DNA of 64,000 nucleotides from Saccharomyces mikatae IFO 1815 (taxonomy: Eukaryota > Ascomycota > Saccharomycetes > Saccharomycetales > Saccharomycetaceae): assembly GCF_947241705.1 (NCBI RefSeq), contig NC_079270.1, positions 248,001 to 312,000 of the forward strand, given 5' to 3'. Positions 31,592 to 40,033 of this stretch are shown here, piece by piece (position 1 is the first letter of the stretch; each line of letters begins with the position of its first letter). A model generated the notes under the pieces. That model saw only the letters and a list, made by a program, of their open reading frames with translations. It did no database searches and had not been told where the DNA came from. A program made the position numbers and the translations under genes.

Positions 31592-33145
31592 TCATTCCAG
31601 AACGTTCTTATCCATCTTGTGTAACGCATCCTTGATGCTTTGCAACTCCACTTTCTGTCCACGAACATTTAACCCAGATGCAATGTTCGCTAACACTGAT
31701 GAGACCGAACCTTCGGTATTGACTTGTTCTTGTACGCTTTTATTTTTTTGCATATGTTCACGGATTTTTTGATAAGTGCAACTAATCGGTAGGTACTTCT
31801 TTGTATCAGATGCTAGATTAGATTGTGCACTCCTGGAAGAACTTATTTCCGGCAGTTTAATTGAACTATACCTAACATCAGTTTGTTGTTCGTCCAGATC
31901 AGTCGACAATCCACTGTTGGAAGAGAAAGAGCCTGAACTACGTCCATTTGAAAGTGATTGGCAGAAACTCCTACTCTGGGGGTCCGACCTACATTGTTTA
32001 CAGCTCCCAGGTATCCATGATCCATCCTCTTTGGTGATGGGTTTATTTTCGCTGTCATCAATTTTTTCTTTGTCCTCACAACATTTTGATATCAACTTAT
32101 TACCATCTGATTCTATTTTCTTACTTGAACAACATCCGGGGACCAAAGGTGACGTGATACTGTTCTTTTGGTTGCAGCATATTGCTAGTTTCATATGATC
32201 CTTATTCCCACAACACTTACTTTTTTTGTTGCCACTTCCCACATATGCATTGTGACTGCTGCTACATGATGAAATAGGCGAATTTATAGGGTCATCCAGA
32301 GATGAATTCCTCGAACTGAACTGCCTGTTGTTTGAATATTGATAATCGTTAGCTATATCAATCTCAGATAAAGATTGATCCGTTAATATCGCAGACATAT
32401 GAGATGTTAGTAAAGCTCTCTCAGCTTTCCTTTTCTTCAGATTGACAGCGCCCATTGGTTTGAAGTTTTCTACCATTTCCATCATCGAAACAGAATTATC
32501 TGGCAGGTTGTGCGACTGTTGTTGGAATGAAGTAGGGACAATCAATTGCAAATTCTTTCGTAGCTCGTTGTTCAATGCCAGTGATTCATGCAACTTTTCC
32601 TTTGTCTCGGAAAATTCACATTCTAGCCGTTTATATTTTTTTTGCCAATCATCAACCAGGTTATGTAGCATCTCCACCTTTTCTTCCAGTACTTGAATTC
32701 TTGTTGTTCTACGTTCTCTATAGGCTCTTTGGGCATCTCTATTTTGCCTCCTTCGCTTCTCTACGCTATCGACACCATTTTCTTCACCACTTGCATTTCC
32801 TTCGTCGTCAAATTTTCCCAAAGAATCTTTTATATCTTCGTTTCCATACTCTCTTGTAGTCATTTGGTCTTTCTGATTGGATATTGAAACCTTCTTTACC
32901 TTAGATGTCGGATTATTGTTAGCTGATACATCTGCCCTTTTGAACTTCGGTTTGCGACCCGGTTTTAGCCGCTGTGGCAACTCCCAATTCTTAGATAACT
33001 TAATAGCTGGTATTCCTGATGTGTTTATATGTACATTTGGTGAAGATGGAGATAAGGACGTCGAGGACGATGATTCCCGTCTAGGCTCCAATTTGAAGCA
33101 TTTAGGTTTTACGCTGACTGCTACTAAGGATTTTCGTTGACCCAT
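31592..33145 (-). CDS. YAP7: Full-length AP-1-like bZIP repressor Yap7
   Basis: A single uninterrupted frame of 517 residues from the ATG at 33145 (MGQRKSLVAV); the frame stays open for 69 more codons upstream, so the start is a choice. Order of parts: a Hap4-like motif KNWELPQRLKPGRKPK (about 52-67), the Yap-type basic region QNRDAQRAYRERR (about 134-146) with a leucine zipper to about 190, then a cysteine-rich half. That half has four CC pairs (311-312, 323-324, 338-339, 355-356) and a C-x2-C-x9-C cluster at 382, 385 and 395. These are HapX-lineage features. In S. cerevisiae Yap7 represses the nitric-oxide oxidase gene YHB1. As I recall, S288C has this gene split by a frameshift into YOL028C and YOL029C. 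Confidence 0.9.
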   Translation of the reverse strand: MGQRKSLVAVSVKPKCFKLEPRRESSSSTSLSPSSPNVHINTSGIPAIKLSKNWELPQRLKPGRKPKFKRADVSANNNPTSKVKKVSISNQKDQMTTREYGNEDIKDSLGKFDDEGNASGEENGVDSVEKRRRQNRDAQRAYRERRTTRIQVLEEKVEMLHNLVDDWQKKYKRLECEFSETKEKLHESLALNNELRKNLQLIVPTSFQQQSHNLPDNSVSMMEMVENFKPMGAVNLKKRKAERALLTSHMSAILTDQSLSEIDIANDYQYSNNRQFSSRNSSLDDPINSPISSCSSSHNAYVGSGNKKSKCCGNKDHMKLAICCNQKNSITSPLVPGCCSSKKIESDGNKLISKCCEDKEKIDDSENKPITKEDGSWIPGSCKQCRSDPQSRSFCQSLSNGRSSGSFSSNSGLSTDLDEQQTDVRYSSIKLPEISSSRSAQSNLASDTKKYLPISCTYQKIREHMQKNKSVQEQVNTEGSVSSVLANIASGLNVRGQKVELQSIKDALHKMDKNVLE

Positions 33146-33606
33146 GATCCATTGAAAGCGTTCGGAAGTGATAAAAATATGCACACTAAAATTTCCTCCA
33201 ACCGATGATCTACTCTTTACTTGATAACGACTCGACAAATGGAACGGAGCAATGTTAAAATAGAAGGTAAAAGACCTATAAGAATTGTTTTGAGTGAATT
33301 TCAAGCCTCTTATGAAGTTGTGCACAAATTGGAGCACGAGTGGAAATCGCACTTGCTTTCTACAGTGATGGAGGGAGTGACTTTCCTTTCCTGTGTGCTT
33401 TTTGCTTTCTCCATATAGTACTTGTTTTTCTCGAGCAGCTTTATGCGTGCATAGCCGATGAAAAAAATCGCCGATATATGATAATTTAGCTCATTAGGTG
33501 CTGATTAAGGAGTCATCAGTGAAAAGACTCCCCGTGGCTTTCACCAAAAAGATAACTAGTTTTGGTATATTAAAAAAAAAGGTGGTAATTTGGATTGATT
33601 ATTTAT

Positions 33607-33616
33607 TATATACATG
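33607..33616 (-). promoter_or_regulatory. Puf3-type motif after MDM38
   Basis: Read on the minus strand this is CATGTATATA, fitting CNTGTAHATA. It lies about 155 bases beyond the MDM38 stop, at the outer edge of a normal yeast 3' UTR. Confidence 0.4.
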
Positions 33617-33680
33617 CATAATAATTTAGTTTTGAAGGTTTGCAGATTTTTTTTGTTGTGGACGTTTTTCTTGAATTTTT

Positions 33681-33688
33681 TGACGTCA
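33681..33688. promoter_or_regulatory. CRE palindrome TGACGTCA
   Basis: A perfect cAMP-response-type octamer, bound in yeast by Sko1, Aca1 and Cst6. It lies about 535 bp before the chosen YAP7 start (about 330 bp before the far upstream in-frame ATG) and 80 bp past the MDM38 stop. Confidence 0.5.
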
Positions 33689-33769
33689 TAATCAAAGAAG
33701 AGAGAACCAATCGAATCGGTGAGGGTATCGTGATGTTCTTTTTCTTCTGATTGAGGCCTTCATTTGATA

Positions 33770-35491
33770 TTAATCTTTCTTAACGACAGATGTTTTCGCA
33801 GCTTGATCGGCTGGAATAGGTGGTACCGTTTTAGCCTCTTCCTCTTCATCTAGATTGATATCATCAGGAACGTGCTCCCTTGAAGCTCTTTGTTTGGCTT
33901 CCTCTTCTTCCTTTTTAATCAGTTGTTCCTGTTCCTTCAGGACGTTTAATTTGAACTCATTGTCATCAGACGTCTTCTTTTCACCCGCTTCTGAGGTTTC
34001 TGCAGAATCGGCAGTAGCGGTGTCCTCCTTTTCTTCAGGTTTTGTTTCTATTTTTGCTGTTTTTGGCTTTTCATTAACCACGACTAGTTTAGGAGCAGCC
34101 ACAGATGCAGTGGCTGCTATGGTAGAATCTTTTGCGACAGCTTCCTCCTTCGGTATAGCGGATTCCTCTGGTTTTGCTTCCACCTTTGCCTTCTTTTCAG
34201 CGGCTTGCTTTTCAGCTTCTGTTTCTGCAGCGGAAGATTTAGATTCAGATACATCTAATTTTGCTACGTTGTAAACAGGATCTGGAATCGAACTTAGCAC
34301 TTGTAATATACCATCGTAGTACAGATCCAGTAGATCGTCATATTTGCTTTTTGTTTCCTTTTTTTCAGCCAGAGGCGAAAAAGCTTTTGAATAGTTTTCC
34401 TTTGGAAGCCCTCCAAAAGTGAATGTGGAACTCAAAACCATTAGGACAGATGGAATTTTTTGTCTCAACCTCAATTCCAGCCAAACTTTCAGATTATCGA
34501 CCAAATCTTCCTTGGACACACCATACGCCTTCATACCACGAGATACACAAGCTTGATACAGTTCTTCTTGCGACAAACTTCCAACGCCTTCGTAATCGAT
34601 GGTTTTGTCGTCATTCATTATATCTTTCAGTTTGGAACGAATTTGATAACGAAGCATGTTATCGTTACCAAATGGTCTTAACGACATGAATTTCGACATT
34701 GCTGCCAATTGTGGCCTTGATAAATTATCCAAAACGGTATCATTTTTGAACATTTGAGCAATGGCACTTATCTCATCATGTTGGAAACTCATAATCTTAC
34801 CTTCCTTTGCAGAGTAAAGTTTTTGGAAAAAGTTCAAGAATTTTTGCTTTTTCTCTGCATTTTCGATAGTATTGTAAGTGATTAAATTGGATTCCTCCAA
34901 AGTTTCGTGCAGAAATTCGGAGGTCTTTTTTCTGATCTCGATCAGCTTGTTTCTCTTGGCTTGTTTATCCTTCCCCGACTCGTAAGTGGAGGGTAGTAAA
35001 TTGGGAAAGAGTTTCAATGCGAAGGGCAAAAATAATTCGGCAAATGGGATGATAAGGAACGCTGAAAAGGGAATCAACCTAAATACATCGCCCATTGTTC
35101 TTCTCAACTGGTTTCTTTCCCTTCTAGATAATTCGTAACCTTGGGCAAATTTGATTAAAAGCTTCGTGGAGACCTTTATCTCATAACCCAAAAGCTTTGT
35201 GCCATTAACGTAATGCTTCAAAGCATGTTTCACTTTTACCATAAGCGTCTCCTTAGGTTTGACGGGAGCATCAGTAGGTGTCTGAGTTGCAGGCTTGGAA
35301 ACATTCTTTGACTTTTCAGCAGAGTAAAATCTCAAGGATGAAGAATGATAGGGCTTTAGTGCCTGAGCCCCCAGAGACCAATGGTATAGGGGAGTAGTGG
35401 AAGCTATCAATCGAGGACCCTGATTTTTAAGAAGGTGCAAGCTTGCTTGACGTCTTGCCACGCATGACGCTCTCGATGCAAAATTCAACAT
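33770..35491 (-). CDS. MDM38: LETM1-family mitochondrial inner-membrane protein Mdm38
   Basis: Mdm38 supports K+/H+ exchange across the inner membrane and binds mitochondrial ribosomes for membrane insertion of new proteins. It is 573 residues, the same as S. cerevisiae. The N-terminus is a basic, serine/alanine-rich presequence ([21 protein letters not shown]). One transmembrane segment is at about 138-160 ([20 protein letters not shown]). The LETM1 ribosome-binding domain follows ([20 protein letters not shown]). The last 150 residues are an acidic, lysine-rich, probably disordered tail. A Puf3-type motif lies downstream. Confidence 0.96.
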   Translation of the reverse strand: MLNFASRASCVARRQASLHLLKNQGPRLIASTTPLYHWSLGAQALKPYHSSSLRFYSAEKSKNVSKPATQTPTDAPVKPKETLMVKVKHALKHYVNGTKLLGYEIKVSTKLLIKFAQGYELSRRERNQLRRTMGDVFRLIPFSAFLIIPFAELFLPFALKLFPNLLPSTYESGKDKQAKRNKLIEIRKKTSEFLHETLEESNLITYNTIENAEKKQKFLNFFQKLYSAKEGKIMSFQHDEISAIAQMFKNDTVLDNLSRPQLAAMSKFMSLRPFGNDNMLRYQIRSKLKDIMNDDKTIDYEGVGSLSQEELYQACVSRGMKAYGVSKEDLVDNLKVWLELRLRQKIPSVLMVLSSTFTFGGLPKENYSKAFSPLAEKKETKSKYDDLLDLYYDGILQVLSSIPDPVYNVAKLDVSESKSSAAETEAEKQAAEKKAKVEAKPEESAIPKEEAVAKDSTIAATASVAAPKLVVVNEKPKTAKIETKPEEKEDTATADSAETSEAGEKKTSDDNEFKLNVLKEQEQLIKKEEEEAKQRASREHVPDDINLDEEEEAKTVPPIPADQAAKTSVVKKD

Positions 35492-35764
35492 TGTTTATTA
35501 CCTGTAGTGATAAAGATAGCGTATGTGATGTGCAGGCTCGAATTCGCTGATCTGTTAATCGCTGGCAATGATTGATCCATTTATTTGGAGATGATTCAAC
35601 GAATAATTTTTCACCGCGGGATTATCGCCCATGACGGGGCCTTTGAGGGTAATATCATTGATTGTTTCAATGCGCTTCAAACTAGTGGTTCTTATGTGAT
35701 TTGATATTATCTACTATATGTGCGTATACGTATGTATGTAAGTTGTCAATGCTTTGGTGATAGT

Positions 35765-36109
35765 TTAAAGAAACTTGGTTGCAACCCTGCCACGGGCAGC
35801 AGGGCTTGAAGTTTCTTCTAGTGCTGCTATTTTGCGCGATTCTGGGAACACTTTATACCCCTTATTTCTATGGTTAAACCAATTAAATCTCCAGCAGAGC
35901 TCGTGAGCAAACAGTTCCCCAAATCCAAGCATCATACCGTTGAGGAAAGGTAGGAGCAGGTTGATGGAGCACGAGCCCACGAAAGACACTAAACTCTGTG
36001 CTAGTGGGCTTTCACCGGGAGTCGGTGTGCTCTGTACCTCACCTATGTTAACTTTGTCTTCTGATTCGTCATCTGATACGCTCTCCCATAACCCTACAAC
36101 CTCTGTCAT
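35765..36109 (-). CDS. MIM1: Mitochondrial import protein Mim1
   Basis: Mim1 is an outer-membrane protein that, with Mim2, inserts multispan and signal-anchored proteins and helps assemble the TOM complex. It is 114 residues. The cytosolic N-terminus is acidic (SVSDDESEDKVNIGE). The single membrane helix (about residues 40-62, SFVGSCSINLLLPFLNGMM) is followed by the very conserved LGFGELFAHELCWRFNW segment with its GxxxG-like packing face. The C-terminal tail is basic. Length and the core helix agree with the S. cerevisiae protein (113 residues). Confidence 0.94.
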   Translation of the reverse strand: MTEVVGLWESVSDDESEDKVNIGEVQSTPTPGESPLAQSLVSFVGSCSINLLLPFLNGMMLGFGELFAHELCWRFNWFNHRNKGYKVFPESRKIAALEETSSPAARGRVATKFL

Positions 36110-36409
36110 CTTTCTGTTTTGTTGTGGATTTGTGGGGGATGTTGTTTTTGGTATTGTAGTGATGATCTATTGTTTAATGTATGGTTGGCTGATTTTGGCT
36201 ATGAGAATCACCTCGTTATAAGTGATTACACCCGGTAATGCATTTCGTTCCGTTTAGTGATAAAAACGTGCTGTGGTCATGGAATGAAACCTTGGCAGAG
36301 GTTACTTGAATTGTTTATTTTCTATTTACGTGATTCCATTAAGTGGTATGTGGAATCTATTTTTAGGTAAGCATCAACTGTAGGTGATTGGTAACATTTC
36401 CTGTAATAT

Positions 36410-36755
36410 TGTTGCATTACGGGCTCGAGTAATACCAGGGTGCCTTGACAATCCTAATATATACTATCTTAGGGAAGTAACTTGTTGTCAAGACGAATTA
36501 ACAACTTGATTCACGGGATGTTACTTATCCTATATATTATATAAGATAATGGTTTATACTACATAGTGGAAGCGCGGAATCTCGGATCTAACTAATTGTT
36601 CAGGTATTTATACATTTGATTAGTTCAGCTCAGGAAGGCAGAGTTTAACCTTATGTTGCTCAATTTGTTAGTTGTGAGGCTGTTCTATATGTGTTTTATG
36701 AACGTTTAAAATGATGTATTCTCATATTGAGGTATCCCATCTTGACATATTTCAT
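36410..36755 (-). repeat. Solo sigma LTR (Ty3 family)
   Basis: A 346-bp long terminal repeat of the Ty3 (gypsy-like) family, in minus orientation. I recognise the sigma sequence, and it matches the second copy at 63665 along most of its length. It is flanked by a 5-bp target duplication AATAT (36405-36409 and 36756-36760). The right edge is 15 bp from the 5' end of tRNA-Ser, the distance expected for Ty3, which inserts at Pol III start sites. No internal element genes remain, so it is a recombination remnant of moderate age. Confidence 0.92.
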
Positions 36756-36770
36756 AATATTAATAATCGT

Positions 36771-36871
36771 GTCCCAGTGGCCGAGTGGTTAAGGCGATGC
36801 CCTGCTATTTCCTCCGAAAAGCAATTAGGCATTGGGTTTTACCTGCGCAGGTTCGAATCCTGTCTGTGACG
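36771..36871 (+). tRNA. tS(GCU): tRNA-Ser(GCT) with intron
   Basis: The gene is 101 bp including a 19-nt intron after the base 3' of the anticodon GCT. The A-box region is GTGGCCGAGTGG and the B box is GGTTCGAATCC (36850-36860). The long variable arm typical of serine tRNAs is present. The acceptor arms GTCCCAG and CTGTGAC pair at six of seven positions, with discriminator G. CCA is not encoded, as normal in yeast. A T-rich Pol III terminator (ATTATTTTTTTC) follows. Confidence 0.93.
36818..36836 (+). other. Intron of tRNA-Ser(GCT)
   Basis: Approximate position of the 19-nt tRNA intron between the anticodon-loop base A37 and the 3' half (AGGCATTGGG). Ends are inferred from the pairing of ATGCC with GGCAT. 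Confidence 0.75.
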
Positions 36872-37049
36872 CATTATTTTTTTCGCTTTTTGGTATTTAA
36901 ATTGTCTTTATCCTTCCGTATCATTCATGAATCATCCCTACATATTTTTCACATACAACAGAGGTCAGATTTTGTTCTGTAGATCGCAAAAAAAATATTG
37001 TACTCTATATCTTTGCCATATCCACTCCCCATTTCTCCCACAACTGGTA

Positions 37050-39026
37050 ATGAGTCAGGCCATCAGTAAACTAATTGAGCAATATCGCTGCACCAAAGAT
37101 AATGACCTTAAGTATATGCTTTTGAGGCGGGACTTCGAAATCAAAGACATAGAGGAAGAGCTGCTCCCTCTTATTAATGATTTGCTGCTCCCGATATTGG
37201 TCGAAGAACAAGACATGGAAATTCTTAACCTAGTATCGTTTCAAGTGTTCCCTAATGTAGTTCTTTGTATGATTAACAATTCTATTCCTAGTCAGTTGAA
37301 ATGGTTAACGAGCTTGGTGTGGAACCCTCTATTGGATCAGAGTATGGTCCATGCTGATCGGTCATTTGTTTTGATCGAGACGCTAAGAAATATACTGCAA
37401 AAAATTGAAAAAGCTTCTCCTCAAGGCTACCGCCAGCCAGTAACCCATTCACTAGAGTTTATTTCCAAATTTATTGTCGAAATGAAAAGGCATATGTGTG
37501 AGATTGATGCTGCTCAGCTTTCACATTCTCTTTCTGAAAGCAATATGCTAATTTACATAGAATCTCTAGATTTGCTATTGAAGTTAAATCTCTTTTCAGA
37601 CGCGACATGCCCCCCATCAATGGCCAAGTTGCCTTTTAGCATTTTGAATGACGTTTTCACTATTGCACAAGATTATTCAGCCACTAATACAAATGAAAGT
37701 ATTGATAAGATTACTGAGAAACTATTCTTGACCTCCACGCAATTAGCTCATCCGATGGACCTGGAAAAGCTATGCCTCAAAATTAACTACAGTACTTTAT
37801 CAGTGATTTCTCGAATATGGTATAAGTTTGGTCCCATAGTTAATGGACTGTTTGCTGATCGTCTGTTACCGATTATATCTTCCTCAGCAATCGTTGAAGA
37901 GTGTAGTGTCGAGGAAATTCTGGAGATAATCTATAACTTCCATCCATATTTTTCAATTCGTAGACTAAAGGATAACAGTCCTCTACTATCGGAGTCTACC
38001 ATTAACCAGCTAAGAGAAGGCTTGTTTAGTATGCTAAGCGGATTAAACGACTCGTTGAAAAGAGAGCAAAATGAAAGACTCCATAGTGACAGCCAATCGG
38101 TCGACGATGACGACGGTATTGTTTCAGATAACGATCCTGAGCAACAAGCATACCTCGAGGAACTCATATCAGATGATTACGATGAAAACATGTATAACAG
38201 TGATACAGATAACGAAAATGCAGATGGTTCAAACCTTGAAGGAAATGACGAACCTACCAAGGATAGTATTGAAACGAACAAAATTCTTTCAATATTTGCT
38301 GAGTTGCACTATCCTCAAGAGGAACGGTTTTCTGAATTACTCACTGAACTGCAGGCTAAAATCACCATAAGTTCATCTTTTATCGATAAGATCCTTTCGC
38401 AAGAGGCAATCGCATTATCTACTTGCGGTGGGGAAATCGCTGATTTGAACGAAATCTTAAATGAAGTGAAAAGTAACAAACTTACAAGAAAGAACGCTAT
38501 TTTTCATACACTAACACATACTTTGTCATTACAATCTTGCTCCGAATTGGCCGACTTACAGCTATCAGTAGAAGTTATTGATCATTTATTGGTTAAAAAC
38601 CACTCAAATAACATCAACCGAGATGAGCAGTTCCAATTGATCAAGTTGATACTCCCTCATCTTAAGACCAATAAATCTTTTATTGACACACTAAAAGCAG
38701 GAAACTATACCCAAAAAATTGATGAAGGGGTGACTTTGAGAACAATGATTCTTTCTCTACTACTGCAATTACTTCCATTGGATTACTCTATGCTCGGTGA
38801 AATACTGCCCACTATCAGTAGATATTCTGTGAGGGACAAGGATCTCACGGTAAGAGATTTATCCTTACAGTTACTTAATCAAATCCTAAGCATATATTAT
38901 AATTACCTAATTGGTATCGATTGGGACTGGTATAACAACAATTTTTATCAAGTTTTGCAAGAAAATTGTACAAAAAAAGACATAGATACCAACATTTTGC
39001 AAAAATACCCCCCCTATTTCCCCTAG
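37050..39026 (+). CDS. LAG2: CAND1-like SCF inhibitor Lag2
   Basis: Lag2 binds the cullin Cdc53 and prevents its Rub1 modification, so it restrains SCF ubiquitin ligases; it was first named for an effect on longevity. I start at the ATG at 37050 (MSQAISKLIEQYRCTKDND, 658 residues), close to the S. cerevisiae length of 660. An in-frame ATG at 36927, just after the tRNA-Ser terminator, would add 41 residues rich in F, Y and H that look untranslated. The protein is mostly helical repeats, interrupted by an acidic stretch (SVDDDDGIVSDNDPEQQ to NSDTDNENADG, about residues 350-410). No enzymatic motif was seen. Confidence 0.92.
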   Translation: MSQAISKLIEQYRCTKDNDLKYMLLRRDFEIKDIEEELLPLINDLLLPILVEEQDMEILNLVSFQVFPNVVLCMINNSIPSQLKWLTSLVWNPLLDQSMVHADRSFVLIETLRNILQKIEKASPQGYRQPVTHSLEFISKFIVEMKRHMCEIDAAQLSHSLSESNMLIYIESLDLLLKLNLFSDATCPPSMAKLPFSILNDVFTIAQDYSATNTNESIDKITEKLFLTSTQLAHPMDLEKLCLKINYSTLSVISRIWYKFGPIVNGLFADRLLPIISSSAIVEECSVEEILEIIYNFHPYFSIRRLKDNSPLLSESTINQLREGLFSMLSGLNDSLKREQNERLHSDSQSVDDDDGIVSDNDPEQQAYLEELISDDYDENMYNSDTDNENADGSNLEGNDEPTKDSIETNKILSIFAELHYPQEERFSELLTELQAKITISSSFIDKILSQEAIALSTCGGEIADLNEILNEVKSNKLTRKNAIFHTLTHTLSLQSCSELADLQLSVEVIDHLLVKNHSNNINRDEQFQLIKLILPHLKTNKSFIDTLKAGNYTQKIDEGVTLRTMILSLLLQLLPLDYSMLGEILPTISRYSVRDKDLTVRDLSLQLLNQILSIYYNYLIGIDWDWYNNNFYQVLQENCTKKDIDTNILQKYPPYFP

Positions 39027-40033
39027 AAGTAAATAGCTCTATACCAAATACATCATGCATATTTCCCTTTAATTTGTGTCATCAACATCTTTTTGCCTTC
39101 TGTGATGCCTAGCAGCATTCTTTCTCTGTCTGAGGGAAGAAGTTAAAGAACGTCGAACACTTTCGTCCTGTCTGCAAGGCGGTGAAGTACGAAGTTGCAA
39201 GAGCCACTAGAATCCTGGCAGATTTTCCAAAATCTGTGGTGTTTTTTGCTTCTTCTAGAATACTTTTTTTCAAATTCTCGAAGATCAACACATCACTGTG
39301 AGGTTCTGAGCCACTTTAGGCAGAAATTTCCTGCTGTGAGGCCTAAAATAACATTGCAAGAGCAAAGCACAATATGTTTCTTTTCTTCTGGCGAATAATG
39401 GACCCAGTAAAAATCTATCTTTACAGCCAAGAAATATCCTCAAATAACAGTACGTAAACTAAGTAAACATAAGAGATGCCGAGAGTTTCGGATAAACCAA
39501 TTGTAATAAATAGAGCTTCAGTAACGATAATTCACAGGAGATCCAAGTTTTTTCTTGCATGAAGATTATTAAATTTATTTACCAGCAATTAGAAAAGTAT
39601 TTGAAAATAAGAGACGTTATTGCTCATTGTTTTACCACTTTATTTACCTTTGAAACCTAATTTTTGTCAAAAAAGAATAAATATATTTTCAGAAAAACTA
39701 AGTTCTGATGACAAAAAATAAACAATCAAATGTTGCAAGAAGAGTCACAACCAGAAACTCCACGTTTATTGAGTACCTCCTTGTCGGTTGTCAGCGGAAT
39801 CTAATTTAGGGCAATAATTATCTGGAAACCTTTTTCATAATGATCAAACATTCTTTATGTGTATTACAGTCATTTTTTGGGATTCGTTACCCGAACCTCT
39901 TTTATTATTATTACCAAGGATGATCAACTAACGGCCTACAACAGTCTCATTCATTAATCTCATTATTTACATAAGTGGCGCCACACACAATTTTCTAGCA
40001 AAGCAGGAAATTCTATATGTGTAGTGATAGATC
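39027..40033. other. 1-kb gap at the YOL024W position
   Basis: In S. cerevisiae I recall a gene of about 172 codons, YOL024W, on the plus strand between LAG2 and IFM1. Here the plus strand shows only stop-rich frames, the longest being a 67-codon frame without ATG ending at 39398. A minus-strand open stretch of about 60 codons (39109-39291), also without ATG, reads rather like protein (ENLKKSILEEAKN...). Stop density is high beyond 39400. The last part is the IFM1 promoter. I infer that YOL024W is lost or decayed here but did not recognise its remains. Confidence 0.45.

Larger units (their letters stand above)
33146..33769. promoter_or_regulatory. YAP7 promoter and MDM38 3' region
   Basis: No gene is supported. 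A perfect CRE palindrome TGACGTCA lies at 33681-33688. A Puf3-type motif for MDM38 lies at 33607-33616, and an A9 run sits near 33571. The first 200 bp upstream of the chosen YAP7 ATG are an open continuation of its frame. Confidence 0.4.

Noticed and set aside
33855-34274. Serine/phenylalanine-rich plus-strand frame opposite MDM38
   Set aside because: Antisense to the lysine/glutamate-rich tail of Mdm38; composition is the expected mirror.
39705-39712. TGATGA C-box-like motif in the LAG2-IFM1 spacer
   Set aside because: No D box or terminal stem at a suitable distance, so no C/D snoRNA is supported.
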